DNA from: an uncultured Muribaculaceae bacterium | GTDB lineage: Bacteria; Bacteroidota; Bacteroidia; Bacteroidales; Muribaculaceae | Direction of reading: 5' to 3' | DNA: 64,000 nt | NCBI GenBank assembly: GCA_910584125.1 | Contig: CAJTXU010000017.1 | Location: forward strand, 1 to 64,000 | Shown here: positions 1-8,228 of the stretch, one piece after another | How the letters are laid out: each line of letters starts with the position of its first letter | Position numbering within the stretch: the first letter of the stretch is position 1 | Notes under the pieces: model-generated | What the model was told of the DNA's origin: nothing | What the model saw: the letters and a program-made list of their open reading frames with translations, nothing else | The model's database searches: none | Program-made: the position numbers and the translations under genes

Positions 1-96
1 GCCGGACCCCGCCGGAGGCGGCGTCCGGCGGCCTACTAATGGTCTACCTGCCCGACAAACCAGCCTGAGGGCTGCCCCCGACCGGGATATATGTTG

Positions 97-104
97 TAAC
101 TTTG
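97..104 (+). promoter_or_regulatory. -7 box (TAACTTTG) for the LRR protein gene
   Basis: TAACTTTG matches the Bacteroidetes housekeeping sigma consensus TAnnTTTG and lies 32 bases before the ATG at 136. No clear TTTG -33 element is seen at the usual 19-21 base distance. A GC-rich inverted repeat (GCCGGAC at 1-7 with GTCCGGC at 23-29) just upstream may be the end of the preceding transcription unit. Confidence 0.6.
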
Positions 105-135
105 TCGCCGAGTTTTAACGGTAACAACTTTCACT

Positions 136-2280
136 ATGAGAAAATTCTTAATGCCGGCGGCGGCCCTGATGCTTCTGCCGGCGCTCAGTGCGAGCGCCAT
201 CACCTACACTTATGGCGAGTTCAACAAGTCGGCCAAGACCTGCACGCTCATGTCGTGGGGCGGCCAGCAGCCTTCTTCGGGCAAACTCGTGCTCAAGGAG
301 ACCTACGAACAGGACGGCACGGTCTATAAGGTGACCGCGATCGCGGCCCATGCCCTCGACAACCTGACCGAGGTGACCGAAATCACGATTCCCGCCAACG
401 TCAAGGCAATCGGCGAGAATTACGGCGACTATGTGGCGAGCTGTCTGAACTTCAACAACTGTCCGAAGCTGAAGACATTCAAGGTGGCCACAGGCAGCAC
501 CGCCTTCTCGGCCACGGGAGCCGGCATCCTGGTCAAGAAATCATCCATGCTGATCATCGCCAGAGTGCCCGAAGGCATCGAGGTGACCAACGGTACGCTC
601 AACCTGTCGAAGAGCACCAAGGACATCTGTGCCGACGCCTTCGCTGGCAACACGACAATCACGGCCCTCGGCCTCTCCCCCAACCAGTACGAGCCCGAGA
701 CCAACTGCGGATTCAACGACATGAAGCTGCTGCGCGAGTTCAAGGTCAACGGCACATACAATGAGTCGGACCTGAACTACAGCATCCGCAACGGCGTGCT
801 CTTCACCCATTCGGGCGAGAAGATCATCAGCTTCCCACCGGCGCGTCCGGACGCGTCGTTCACAGTACCCACTGGCGTGAAAACCATCGGCGACCGGGCG
901 TTCGCCAACACGGGCAATCTGCGCAGCATCGATTTCGGTGCGGTGACAGCCATCGGAGTGCAGGCATTCCGCAACTGCGGCCTCACCTCGCTCGAACTTC
1001 CAGCAAGAGAAATCGAACTGGGCCGCGGAGCCTTCCGCGGCAGCCAGAAACTCGAGGGGATCAGTCTCCCGGCAACGCTGTCGCTCCCCGCTGACTTCGC
1101 GCGCGACTGCTGGCATCTGAAGAATGTTTACGTCCATAGTTCATTCACCACATTCGACGACTGCGCCTTCAAGGACTGCATAAGCCTCGACACATTCAAT
1201 TTCCGCCCCGACATGACCTTCGAGGGCGACAGCATCTTCGCGGGCTGCGGCTTCCGCCAGGTGGACTTCTCATCGGGCGCGACACGCACCGGCGGCATTA
1301 AGCTCGGCCGGGCGATGTTCGCCAACAACGGCGGCCTCGTAAAGGTCGACCTCTCCAAGCTGGTGATGACTTCCGACGAGAACTCCCTCGAGATCATGCC
1401 CGCATGCTTCTCCGATTGTCCGTGGCTGCAGGATGTGTCGCTGCCCCGCCTCACGCGCTACTGGTCGGCGGTGAACGAGACCGCGCCCAACTTCGGCGTG
1501 AACCCCGCGATACGCCAGCTTGTGACCGGCGCCTTCTATATCGGCGACAAGCCCGCCATGGTCTACGACGAGACGGCCACGACAAGTCCGTCGATTTACG
1601 TCCGCACCACCGACGCGCTCGCCAAGTCTTGGCCTCTGGGCGATCTTGTTGGCGTGTCGGCAGAATCTAACGTCAAGCCCGTGATATTCTGCGAGGCCTT
1701 CACGATGCAGGATGCCGCGAGCGGCGACGAGGCCGAATATGTCGTGCCCGGCGCGGTCTACTACGTGCCCGGCGGGACGTTCAACAACTACGTGGCCGCG
1801 ATGCAGGCCGATTGCCCGGTCATCTTGATGTATGACATCTCGACCGGCAACGAAGGGGGCACATTCAACGTCGGCGTGCACAGCAACATCGGCGACGGCA
1901 TAGAATTCCTGCGTCTCAACATCAACAACGAATGGAGCTGCGAGCCCGACGCCGACGGCCGCTTCGTGACGACATACGCCCCTCAGGACGTGAACACATA
2001 TGATCTCGAATACATGTGCCAGGGCGTGCTGTTCAGGACGCGCTATCCCAAGCCCGATTTCTCGGGAATCGACGAGATTGCTGTCGGCGACATCTCCATG
2101 GCCGGGGGCATGATGAGCTTCGGAGCCGAAGCCGAGTATACAGTGGCCGACATGACCGGCGCCAACGTGGCCGACGGCCGCGGCGCGAGCCTCGACATCT
2201 CTCGGCTCGGACATGGCGTATATGTCGTCACCGTCACCTTCGACGACGGCCGTAAAGAGGTGAGAAAGGTGCGCATCTGA
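136..2280 (+). CDS. Secreted BspA-like leucine-rich repeat protein
   Basis: A 714-residue protein with an N-terminal signal peptide (about residues 1-21, basic MRK then a hydrophobic stretch ending ASA). The body has irregular LRR_5 (BspA/TpLRR) repeats at about residues 45-480, seen as recurring ITIPANVKAIG, FTVPTGVKTIGDRAF and GAFRGSQKLEGISLP-type units. The last about 70 residues (ending GVYVVTVTFDDGRKEVRKVRI without its final residue in many relatives) resemble type IX secretion C-terminal sorting domains. BspA-like proteins are usually cell-surface adhesion or binding proteins; the ligand here cannot be told. It is convergent with the CYTH gene and ends at a hairpin terminator. The start at 136 follows the -7 box and gives a clean signal peptide. 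Confidence 0.88.
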   Translation: MRKFLMPAAALMLLPALSASAITYTYGEFNKSAKTCTLMSWGGQQPSSGKLVLKETYEQDGTVYKVTAIAAHALDNLTEVTEITIPANVKAIGENYGDYVASCLNFNNCPKLKTFKVATGSTAFSATGAGILVKKSSMLIIARVPEGIEVTNGTLNLSKSTKDICADAFAGNTTITALGLSPNQYEPETNCGFNDMKLLREFKVNGTYNESDLNYSIRNGVLFTHSGEKIISFPPARPDASFTVPTGVKTIGDRAFANTGNLRSIDFGAVTAIGVQAFRNCGLTSLELPAREIELGRGAFRGSQKLEGISLPATLSLPADFARDCWHLKNVYVHSSFTTFDDCAFKDCISLDTFNFRPDMTFEGDSIFAGCGFRQVDFSSGATRTGGIKLGRAMFANNGGLVKVDLSKLVMTSDENSLEIMPACFSDCPWLQDVSLPRLTRYWSAVNETAPNFGVNPAIRQLVTGAFYIGDKPAMVYDETATTSPSIYVRTTDALAKSWPLGDLVGVSAESNVKPVIFCEAFTMQDAASGDEAEYVVPGAVYYVPGGTFNNYVAAMQADCPVILMYDISTGNEGGTFNVGVHSNIGDGIEFLRLNINNEWSCEPDADGRFVTTYAPQDVNTYDLEYMCQGVLFRTRYPKPDFSGIDEIAVGDISMAGGMMSFGAEAEYTVADMTGANVADGRGASLDISRLGHGVYVVTVTFDDGRKEVRKVRI

Positions 2281-2310
2281 TAGAGCGCACACATTGGTCG
2301 CGTCACAACG

Positions 2311-2340
2311 GGGCTCCGGCATCAGGCCGGGGCCTCTTTT
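2311..2340. terminator. Hairpin terminator between LRR and CYTH genes
   Basis: GGCTCCGGC at 2312-2320 pairs with GCCGGGGCC at 2326-2334 (one U-G pair) around a 5-base loop, followed by TCTTTT. It sits between convergent genes and is oriented with its T-run for the plus-strand LRR gene. Confidence 0.75.
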
Positions 2341-2349
2341 GTGTCGGCC

Positions 2350-2805
2350 TCAGGACCGGGGCGTACCGAGTGAGGAGTTGTAGTAAGCGGGGTCTCCCGT
2401 GACTTCACGCCCTACAAACGGGGGCGTCTCGTAATGCTCGCCGGGCTCCGACAGCTCGATCTCGGCCGTGACCAGCGGAGCCAGCGGACCGCCGAAACGG
2501 TCCACCTCCCATATCTTGCCCGCGAATGGCACCACATACCTGCGCTTCTCTATCACCGGAGGCAGGCACATGGCGAGCATATCGCGCGCGTCGACCACCG
2601 GAATCTCATATTCATATTCCCGGCGCGTATCGCCCACGGTGATGCCTTTGACGGTGATATAACCCCGGTCACCGACTGTGCGAACCCGGACTGTGCGCGC
2701 AGGGTCGCGCTGCAGATATCCCTGACGAATCTCACGGACTTCGACGGCCATCTCAATATAGCTGTCTTCCTCCACCAGAAATTTGTGTTCTATCTCAAGT
2801 GCCAT
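2350..2805 (-). CDS. CYTH domain protein (triphosphate tunnel enzyme family)
   Basis: A 151-residue protein beginning MALEIEHKFLV, which contains the CYTH signature ExExK (E4, E6, K8). Later charged residues typical of the tunnel fold are RTVRVRTVGDRGYITVKG and EYEYEIP, with acidic EIELSEPGE near the end. CYTH proteins bind and hydrolyse triphosphates or act as thiamine triphosphatase or adenylyl cyclase; the bacterial short form is usually an inorganic triphosphatase. An upstream in-frame extension to 2925 exists but is low-complexity and would bury the ExExK motif, so the ATG at 2805 is chosen. Divergent from the HAD phosphatase gene at 2949. Confidence 0.88.
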   Translation of the reverse strand: MALEIEHKFLVEEDSYIEMAVEVREIRQGYLQRDPARTVRVRTVGDRGYITVKGITVGDTRREYEYEIPVVDARDMLAMCLPPVIEKRRYVVPFAGKIWEVDRFGGPLAPLVTAEIELSEPGEHYETPPFVGREVTGDPAYYNSSLGTPRS

Positions 2806-2948
2806 ATCTTCTTTTGGGTTTTCGTTTTCGATTTCAATCTGCAAAATTAACAATTCCCGCCGTAAAAACACCCATCGCCGATTGAAAAACCATCGCCACA
2901 TTTTCGTCTGAATCATACGCCGCACAGCTCTTGAAGCGTTATAAGGAT

Positions 2949-3605
2949 ATGGTAAAAGACAAAGACAACAACATAGGATTTCTCTTCGACCTCGACGGCG
3001 TGCTGATCGACAGCGAGACCGAATACACGCGCATATGGTCGGAGATCGACCGACGCCACCCCACGGGCATCGATAACTTCGCCATCCGCATCAAGGGGCA
3101 GACGCTGCCCGAGATTCTTGCCAGGAATTTTCCTGTAGAACTGCATCAGCAGATCGTCGACGAACTCAACGCCGAGGAACAGCGGATGCGTTACGCCCTG
3201 CTGCCAGGGGCCGACAGCACGCTCCGCCGTCTTGCCGCCGAAGGCATCGGCCGCGTGCTCGTGACGAGCAGCAACAACATGAAGATGCGCCACCTCCGCG
3301 AGGAGCTGCCGGGCTTCGAGAGCCGCTTCGACCATATCGTCACGGCCGACCGCGTGAGCCGCTCGAAACCCGACCCGGAGGGCTATCTTCTCGGCGCGTC
3401 GCTGCTCGGCGTCAAGCCTGAGCGCTGCGTCGTAATCGAGGACTCGGCTCAGGGCGTACGCGCGGGCAGGGCCGCCGATGCCTACGTAATCGGGCTCACC
3501 ACCACCCTGCCGGCCGAACGGATCGCCGACTATTGCGACGAGGTGCACCCAACGCTCGCCCAGATCGATCTTGACGACATCATCAACAAACTCCGCTCGC
3601 GATGA
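2949..3605 (+). CDS. HAD-family phosphatase (beta-phosphoglucomutase-like)
   Basis: A 218-residue HAD subfamily I hydrolase. Motif I is FLFDLDGVLID (D14 nucleophile, D16 acid/base), motif II is VLVTSSNN, motif III the lysine in SRSKPDPEGYL, and motif IV VVIEDSAQGV. A helical cap domain lies between motifs I and II (about residues 28-90). The family dephosphorylates small sugar or nucleotide phosphates; the DLDGVLIDSE and EDSxxGV patterns place it near beta-phosphoglucomutase and 2-deoxyglucose-6-phosphatase relatives, but the substrate is unknown. The ATG at 2949 has AAGGA just upstream; an in-frame TTG at 2931 is less likely. Its stop overlaps the start of rarA by 4 bases, suggesting coupled translation. 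Confidence 0.88.
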   Translation: MVKDKDNNIGFLFDLDGVLIDSETEYTRIWSEIDRRHPTGIDNFAIRIKGQTLPEILARNFPVELHQQIVDELNAEEQRMRYALLPGADSTLRRLAAEGIGRVLVTSSNNMKMRHLREELPGFESRFDHIVTADRVSRSKPDPEGYLLGASLLGVKPERCVVIEDSAQGVRAGRAADAYVIGLTTTLPAERIADYCDEVHPTLAQIDLDDIINKLRSR

Positions 3606-4894
3606 ACAGCAACCATAACATTCCGCTCGCCGAACGCCTCCGCCCGGCCGACCTCGAGGACTACATCGGCCAGGAACATCTCGTCGGCCCCGACGGCATC
3701 ATACGCCGCATGATCGAGTCGGGCCGCGTGAATTCATTCATCCTCTGGGGCCCTCCGGGTGTCGGCAAGACGACGCTGGCCCGCATCGTGGCGGCGCGCA
3801 CAGAAGCCCCGTTCTACACTCTGTCGGCCGTCACGTCGGGCGTCAAAGACGTGCGCGAGGTGCTCGAACGCGCGGCCGCCGACGCCCGCAGCATATTCGT
3901 CAAGGGGCGCCCGATCCTGTTCATCGACGAGATCCACCGCTTCAACAAGTCGCAGCAGGACTCGCTGCTCGGAGCCGTCGAGAAGGGAACCGTGACGCTG
4001 ATCGGAGCCACGACAGAAAATCCGTCGTTCGAAGTGATACGTCCGCTTCTGTCGCGGGCGCAGGTCTACACGCTCAGACCGCTTGACATCGACGGCATGG
4101 AGCGTCTGCTCGCACGCGCGCTTGAGAAAGACCAGATTCTCGCCGCGCGCAACATCGAGGTCAAGGAGAAAACGGCGCTCTTCCGTTTTGCCGGAGGCGA
4201 CGCCCGCAAGCTCCTCAACATACTCGACCTCATCGAGCAGTCGGCACCCGAAGGGGCGGACATCGTCATAGACGACCGTAACGTCACGCAGTGCCTCCAG
4301 GAGAACCCGGCTGCCTACGACCGCAACGGCGAGATGCATTACGACATAATCTCGGCCTTCATCAAGTCCGTACGGGGCAGCGACCCGCAGGGCGCCGTCT
4401 ACTGGCTCGCCCGCATGGTCGAGGGAGGCGAGGATCCGAAATTCATCGCCCGACGTCTGATGATTCTGGCCGCCGAAGACATCGGTCTGGCCAATCCCAA
4501 CGCTCTTCTGCTCGCCAACGCCACGTTTGACGCGCTTGCGAAAATAGGCTGGCCCGAGGGGAGAATCATACTTTCAGAATGCGCCATCTATCTCGCCGCC
4601 TCACCCAAAAGCAACAGCGCCTACATGGCCGTCAACAACGCCCAGCAGATGGTCCGCTCGACCGGCGACCTGCCCGTTCCGCTCCATCTGCGCAACGCTC
4701 CCACCGGTCTAATGAAAGAATTGGGTTACGGCAAAGAGTATAAATATGCGCATGATTATGCAGGCAATTACGTCAAGCAGCAATACCTTCCCGACGGCCT
4801 CGTAGGCTCTCAGTTCTGGAAACCCGGCGCCAACCCCCAGGAAGCGAAGATGGCCGAAAGGCTCTGCACCCTCGAACAAAACAGCCAAGAATAA
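3602..4894 (+). CDS. rarA: Replication-associated recombination protein A (AAA+ ATPase)
   Basis: A 430-residue protein of the RarA/MgsA/WRNIP1 family. It starts with the conserved PLAERLRPADLEDYIGQEHLVG region, has Walker A GPPGVGKTT at about residues 50-58, Walker B LFIDEIHRFNKSQQD at about 109-123, sensor 1 IGATTENPSFEV, and the C-terminal tetramerisation region with the YAARMVEGGEDP-like signature seen here as YWLARMVEGGEDP. RarA acts at stalled replication forks together with SSB and clamp-loader functions. The 4-base ATGA overlap with the HAD gene indicates an operon. Length is normal for the family (about 430-450). Confidence 0.96.
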   Translation: MNSNHNIPLAERLRPADLEDYIGQEHLVGPDGIIRRMIESGRVNSFILWGPPGVGKTTLARIVAARTEAPFYTLSAVTSGVKDVREVLERAAADARSIFVKGRPILFIDEIHRFNKSQQDSLLGAVEKGTVTLIGATTENPSFEVIRPLLSRAQVYTLRPLDIDGMERLLARALEKDQILAARNIEVKEKTALFRFAGGDARKLLNILDLIEQSAPEGADIVIDDRNVTQCLQENPAAYDRNGEMHYDIISAFIKSVRGSDPQGAVYWLARMVEGGEDPKFIARRLMILAAEDIGLANPNALLLANATFDALAKIGWPEGRIILSECAIYLAASPKSNSAYMAVNNAQQMVRSTGDLPVPLHLRNAPTGLMKELGYGKEYKYAHDYAGNYVKQQYLPDGLVGSQFWKPGANPQEAKMAERLCTLEQNSQE

Positions 4895-4980
4895 TACAAG
4901 AAGCAAGAAGTAAGAAGAAGATGAAGAAGTAAGAAGAAAGAAGTAAGAAATAAAAAGTAAAAAGTAAAAAGTAAAAAGTA
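4895..4980. repeat. AAGTAA-type simple repeat
   Basis: Purine-rich low-complexity run made of AAGAAGTAAGAAG and AAAAAGTAAAAAGTAA units between rarA and the terminator. A similar AAGTAA-rich tract occurs at 27038-27239. No coding potential is apparent. Confidence 0.7.
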
Positions 4981-5006
4981 AGAGGCCCCGCCAATGCGGA
5001 GCCTCT
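4981..5006. terminator. Bidirectional hairpin between rarA and esterase genes
   Basis: AGAGGC at 4981-4986 and CCGC at 4988-4991 pair with GCGG at 4996-4999 and GCCTCT at 5001-5006 around a CAAT loop, with one bulged pair position. It lies between convergent genes. Simple CTCTT follows on the plus side and a T-rich run follows on the minus side. Confidence 0.65.
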
Positions 5007-5042
5007 CTCTTATTGTGACCTTAAAGACCTTAAAGACCTTTC

Positions 5043-6236
5043 TCACTTGAAGAGCCGTGGCAGGAAGTCGACCAGATACCGCCGCCAGTTGGTCCACTCG
5101 TGGCCGAACTTCGACTCCTTATAGACATAAGGCAGCCCGAGGGAGTCAAGTTCCGCACGGAAGTCCTTGTTCTCTTCATACAAGAAGTCATCCTCACCGA
5201 TAGCAATATAATATTGCTTCACGCCTTTCGCGAACTGACTGCCGACACTACCCTTTCTGTCCTTATATATGTCGGCGACCTCGGCCGCGTGCGGTCTGAC
5301 AGCCGCCGAGAAGAGTCCGACATACCCGAACAGATCGGGGTAAATCGCCGACGTATACAGCGAATGCATGCCGCCCATAGATAGGCCCGCTATGGCCCGC
5401 GAGTCTTTGTCGCGTTTCGTGCGGAAGTGGCCGTCGACATACTCGACAATCTCCGGAAAGTGCGTCTCGAACACGCCGTCCATCGTGTGCGGAAGATTGA
5501 ATTCGGGTTGCTCGAAACCGAGCCCGTCGGCACCGGGCGTCGCATGTCGAGCCATATTGCCGTTGGGCATCACGACGACCATCGGCTCCGCTCGCCCCGA
5601 CGCGATGAGATTGTCGAGAATCTGCACAGCCCGTCCGAGCTCGCTCCATGCATATTCGTCGCCTCCCATGCCGTGAAGCAGATAAAGGACCGGATAAGAC
5701 TTCCCCGACATCTCGTATCCGGCGGGCGTGTACACCCGCATCCGGCGCTGCGCGTTGTCGAACGACGTCGTATACCACACGTCGCTCACTGTGCCATGGG
5801 GCACATCCGACACCATATACTCACGCGATCCGTCGCCCGGAACGAGTACCATATTCGACACCGATTTCACATCGCGCACCATGAAGACATTGTTCGGATC
5901 ATTGGTCTCCACACCGTCGACCACGAACTTGTAGGTATACAGATCAGGCTCGAGCGAAGAGAGGGTCGCTGTCCAGAGTCCGTTGTTTCCCGCCATCTTC
6001 ACAAATGGAACTTTTTGCATATTTCCGGCGGAATCGACCGCGGTTTCGTGCCGCGTCACATTGCCGACCAGCAGCACTTCGCGCGCGCCGGGAGCATACA
6101 GATTGAACGTCGCTTCGCCCGTCGGCGAAAGCTTCGGAGACACTATCCGAGAGGCCTCGGGCATGATAGCCTCCTGTGCATTGACAGCAAAGTTTGCCAT
6201 CAACATCGATGCAATTAAAACACAGAGTTTATTCAT
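5043..6236 (-). CDS. Secreted alpha/beta-hydrolase esterase (Fae/esterase D family)
   Basis: A 397-residue exported esterase. Residues 1-20 form a signal peptide ending NAQ. An N-terminal immunoglobulin-like/CBM48-type domain follows (about 30-120; FNLYAPGAREVLLVGNV, YTYKFVVDGV). The catalytic alpha/beta-hydrolase domain has LYLLHGMGGDEYAW, nucleophile elbow AGLSMGG (Ser about 286), an acidic GEDD segment and a late FGHEW histidine. This architecture is typical of Bacteroidales feruloyl or acetyl-xylan esterases that trim plant polysaccharides; no polysaccharide utilisation genes are adjacent, so the substrate is uncertain. A -7 box lies at 6283-6290. Confidence 0.9.
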   Translation of the reverse strand: MNKLCVLIASMLMANFAVNAQEAIMPEASRIVSPKLSPTGEATFNLYAPGAREVLLVGNVTRHETAVDSAGNMQKVPFVKMAGNNGLWTATLSSLEPDLYTYKFVVDGVETNDPNNVFMVRDVKSVSNMVLVPGDGSREYMVSDVPHGTVSDVWYTTSFDNAQRRMRVYTPAGYEMSGKSYPVLYLLHGMGGDEYAWSELGRAVQILDNLIASGRAEPMVVVMPNGNMARHATPGADGLGFEQPEFNLPHTMDGVFETHFPEIVEYVDGHFRTKRDKDSRAIAGLSMGGMHSLYTSAIYPDLFGYVGLFSAAVRPHAAEVADIYKDRKGSVGSQFAKGVKQYYIAIGEDDFLYEENKDFRAELDSLGLPYVYKESKFGHEWTNWRRYLVDFLPRLFK

Positions 6237-6282
6237 GAGAATTTGATATTTTGGATTATCTCGACCATCAGACCGAATTTTT

Positions 6283-6290
6283 CAAATCTA
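6283..6290 (-). promoter_or_regulatory. -7 box (TAGATTTG) for the esterase gene
   Basis: Read on the minus strand, TAGATTTG matches TAnnTTTG and lies 46 bases upstream of the esterase ATG. No clear -33 element is seen at the standard distance. Confidence 0.5.
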
Positions 6291-6305
6291 AACAAGCGTC
6301 AAAAA

Positions 6306-6530
6306 GACCAATTCCCCTTAACCCCCATTTCCTCTTTCCCATTCCCGTTCCCATTCCCGTTCCCATTTCCTCATTCCCATTTCCTCATTCCCTATTCCCT
6401 ATTCCCCATTCCCCATTCCCGCATTTCCATTTTCAATTCCCATTCCCTCTTTCCCTCATTCCCATTTCCCCAATTTCCTTCAGTTTCCTCATTTCCCCGA
6501 TTTCGTCATTTCCCCGATTTTTTAGTTTCC
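6306..6530. repeat. TTCCCATT-type pyrimidine-rich simple repeat
   Basis: More than 200 bases of imperfect 6-8 base units (CCCATT, CCCGTT, CCTATT, CCTCATT), almost purely C/T with scattered A and G on the plus strand. It fills most of the 363-base gap between the esterase promoter and the 3' end of the regulator gene. Open frames across it are low-complexity Phe/Pro/Ile/Ser strings and are not considered genes. Confidence 0.85.
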
Positions 6531-6599
6531 GAATCCTAAGCTCCATGTGCGGAGGCGAAGCCGACTTAGAAAAACCTCAATCCAGCCTCCTCGCCAAGA

Positions 6600-7241
6600 T
6601 CACCCCTTCGGATAGAACGTTTCGAACGTCGAGTCGTCATAATAGACCGTGATATGCGAGACTTTGCGCGGATTTTTCTTCATTTTATCTATTTGCTTTT
6701 GCAACTCGGCAAGTTTCAAACCCAGCTCTTCCTGCTTATTTTCAAGACTTTGGGCCACAAAAGCAGGGGTATTTAAGCCGCTGACGTTCGAAAATTTATT
6801 CTGACCCGCCTGATTGGACGAAAATCCCGGATTTTCGCAAGGATTTTTCACCCCCGCAGACCCTGTTTCGGCGTATGAAGCCTCTCCCGCAGCTCCAGGC
6901 ACGCCTCCACCGCCTTCCATACCGACAGCCTGCGGATTCCCAACACCCAAACCAGATGCTCCATCCGCCAGACCTCCCGTGGCGCAACCCGAAGAGTCAC
7001 CCGAAACGCCATCGCCTTCAATCATAGGACCCTCGCCGAAAAGAAGCCACAACACCGACAGCCGAGGGAACGCCTTGTGGATCTGACCAATCAGAACGTC
7101 GCTTATCTTCTTGTTTCTGCCACTCAACAGTTGCGACAGACTCGGCCGCGGTATTCCGCAGCGGTCTGCAAACTGAGAGTGGGTGAGACCCTCCGTTTCG
7201 ATGAACCCTTTTAGGCGAATCGCCACATTCAAGTCGTCCAT
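6600..7241 (-). CDS. XRE-type helix-turn-helix regulator with coiled-coil tail
   Basis: A 213-residue protein. Residues about 8-65 form a Cro/C1-type HTH (THSQFADRCGIPRPSLSQLLSGRNKKISDVLIGQIHKAFP). A long Gly/Ala/Asn-rich linker follows (about 75-150). The C-terminal 60 residues contain a predicted coiled coil (SLENKQEELGLKLAELQKQIDKMKKN) and end in a short beta-rich motif. Bacteroidales genomes carry related XRE proteins of unknown targets. The gene stands alone. Its own promoter carries two perfect inverted repeats covering the -33 and -7 elements, so autorepression is likely. Base composition is more AT-rich around it than in neighbouring genes. Confidence 0.85.
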   Translation of the reverse strand: MDDLNVAIRLKGFIETEGLTHSQFADRCGIPRPSLSQLLSGRNKKISDVLIGQIHKAFPRLSVLWLLFGEGPMIEGDGVSGDSSGCATGGLADGASGLGVGNPQAVGMEGGGGVPGAAGEASYAETGSAGVKNPCENPGFSSNQAGQNKFSNVSGLNTPAFVAQSLENKQEELGLKLAELQKQIDKMKKNPRKVSHITVYYDDSTFETFYPKG

Positions 7242-7255
7242 AGAGCAAATTCAAT

Positions 7256-7275
7256 TTTGTAATTCCGATTACAAA
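7256..7275. promoter_or_regulatory. Putative operator 1 (perfect 8-bp inverted repeat)
   Basis: TTTGTAAT TCCG ATTACAAA, two perfect 8-base arms around 4 bases. It lies 15 bases upstream of the regulator ATG and overlaps four bases of the -7 box at 7272-7279, the placement expected of a repressor site. Confidence 0.7.
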
Positions 7276-7303
7276 GTTAACACTTTAATTTGTAAATAAC
7301 AAA
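7272..7303 (-). promoter_or_regulatory. Consensus promoter of the HTH regulator gene
   Basis: On the minus strand TTTG (7300-7303) is separated by 20 bases from TAACTTTG (7272-7279), an exact match to the Bacteroidetes TTTG-N19-21-TAnnTTTG promoter. Both elements fall inside or against the inverted repeats at 7256-7275 and 7284-7308. Confidence 0.75.
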
Positions 7304-7308
7304 TTAAA
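7284..7308. promoter_or_regulatory. Putative operator 2 (perfect 10-bp inverted repeat)
   Basis: TTTAATTTGT, five-base spacer AAATA, then ACAAATTAAA. The arms are perfectly complementary. The repeat covers the -33 TTTG element of the regulator promoter. Half-site ATTTGT resembles the arms of the other palindromes at 7256-7275 and 7358-7377. Confidence 0.7.
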
Positions 7309-7357
7309 ATTCACAATTTACAAAGTTTGCATTTTACACACCTGCTGAATTCAAACC

Positions 7358-7377
7358 TCATTTGCTTTTGCAAATGA
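7358..7377. repeat. Perfect inverted repeat, ATTTGC half-sites
   Basis: TCATTTGC TTTT GCAAATGA, 8-base arms with a 4-base spacer. Same geometry as operator 1 (8-4-8) and similar half-site, so it may be a third binding site for the same regulator. Confidence 0.55.
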
Positions 7378-7597
7378 AAACACAACTGTTTCAATTTCAC
7401 TTTAATAATACCTACTAAATTGATAATAACAAGAAATTAGGGCAACCCGGCGCTGAATTACTTCAAAAGAGGTTTAATGCACCCCGTTTTTCCATATTGT
7501 ATATGATATTTCGAGGCTATATCATTGTTTATATGCGTGTTAAGTTAAAGGCAAATAAATGTTAAAAGAGATATTTTGCATTTCTCAATTATAGACA

Positions 7598-7619
7598 TCT
7601 GCAAATTATATATTGCAGA
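7598..7619. repeat. Perfect inverted repeat TCTGCAA/TTGCAGA
   Basis: TCTGCAA at 7598-7604 and TTGCAGA at 7613-7619 around 8 A/T bases. Part of the TGCAAAT-rich array in this AT-rich region. Confidence 0.45.
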
Positions 7620-8228
7620 ACAATCGTTTTCATCTGTTATTCATTAAGATATTTTGCGATATTAAACTCAAATTATCAACTGCAAATTGCAAACAGGGAT
7701 AAAAATTTGCAATTCGATATTACGATTTGCAAATTGCCGCATCGCGACCGATATGCCGACGAAATTTGGTCCCAATTTGACCAATTTGCAATTTTAGGAT
7801 TGAGGCGTCCAAAACGCCCTGTCCTCCCTCCGGAGTGGCAAGTATCAAAAGAACACACTGGAGTCGGCGAGAATATAATATTTGCCTATAATCGCACGAG
7901 CAAAAAGATTCGCACGAACGTCAGGCCGTTAAATCGAGCATAAATCAACACTAAGACACGAGATGACAGCAAGATAGCGATAAATCAAAAGAATCCGGAT
8001 TCAAGTCGAAATAGCTAAAACCTGGGTAAAAAGAACCCAAAAAGGACCAAGAAAACCCAAGAGGGCCACTTTTGGACTCCAAAGGACACAAAAAGGCTTG
8101 AGAAGCCTATAATAGCGGAACGAGAGTGAAAGCCGGCCCCTATGGAGGACTGCTTTGAAACACCGGCTGCAATGCAGCCGCTCACCTAACCTGAGACGCC
8201 CCCTTCCTCTCACCCACTGAAGTCAAGA

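Larger units (their letters stand above)
7309..8228. other. AT-rich intergenic stretch with no convincing gene
   Basis: About 0.9 kb that is markedly AT-rich up to about 7800 compared with the GC-rich surroundings. It holds repeated ATTTGC/GCAAAT words and perfect inverted repeats at 7358-7377 and 7598-7619. Short open frames (a 78-codon TTG-start frame at 7707-7943 on the plus strand and a 60-codon GTG-start frame at 7676-7858 on the minus strand) lack a plausible start region and recognisable motifs. From about 8000 the sequence is purine-rich with AACCCAAAAAGGACC-like words. No RNA gene was recognised. Confidence 0.6.

Noticed and set aside
1..68. Open frame ending at TGA 66-68 that could be the tail of an upstream gene
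   Set aside because: Only about 21 codons are visible, two frames are open, and the GC-rich inverted repeat there looks non-coding. Cannot be supported.
6243..6652. Open frames across the TTCCCATT repeat
   Set aside because: They encode only low-complexity Phe/Pro/Ser/Ile strings generated by the simple repeat.
7250..7800. Chromosomal origin of replication
   Set aside because: AT-rich with repeats, but no DnaA boxes (TTATCCACA-like), no dnaA/dnaN nearby and palindromes fit a transcription regulator better.
7707..7943. 78-codon open frame in the AT-rich gap
   Set aside because: TTG start without ribosome binding site or promoter, no recognisable motif, and low coding character.
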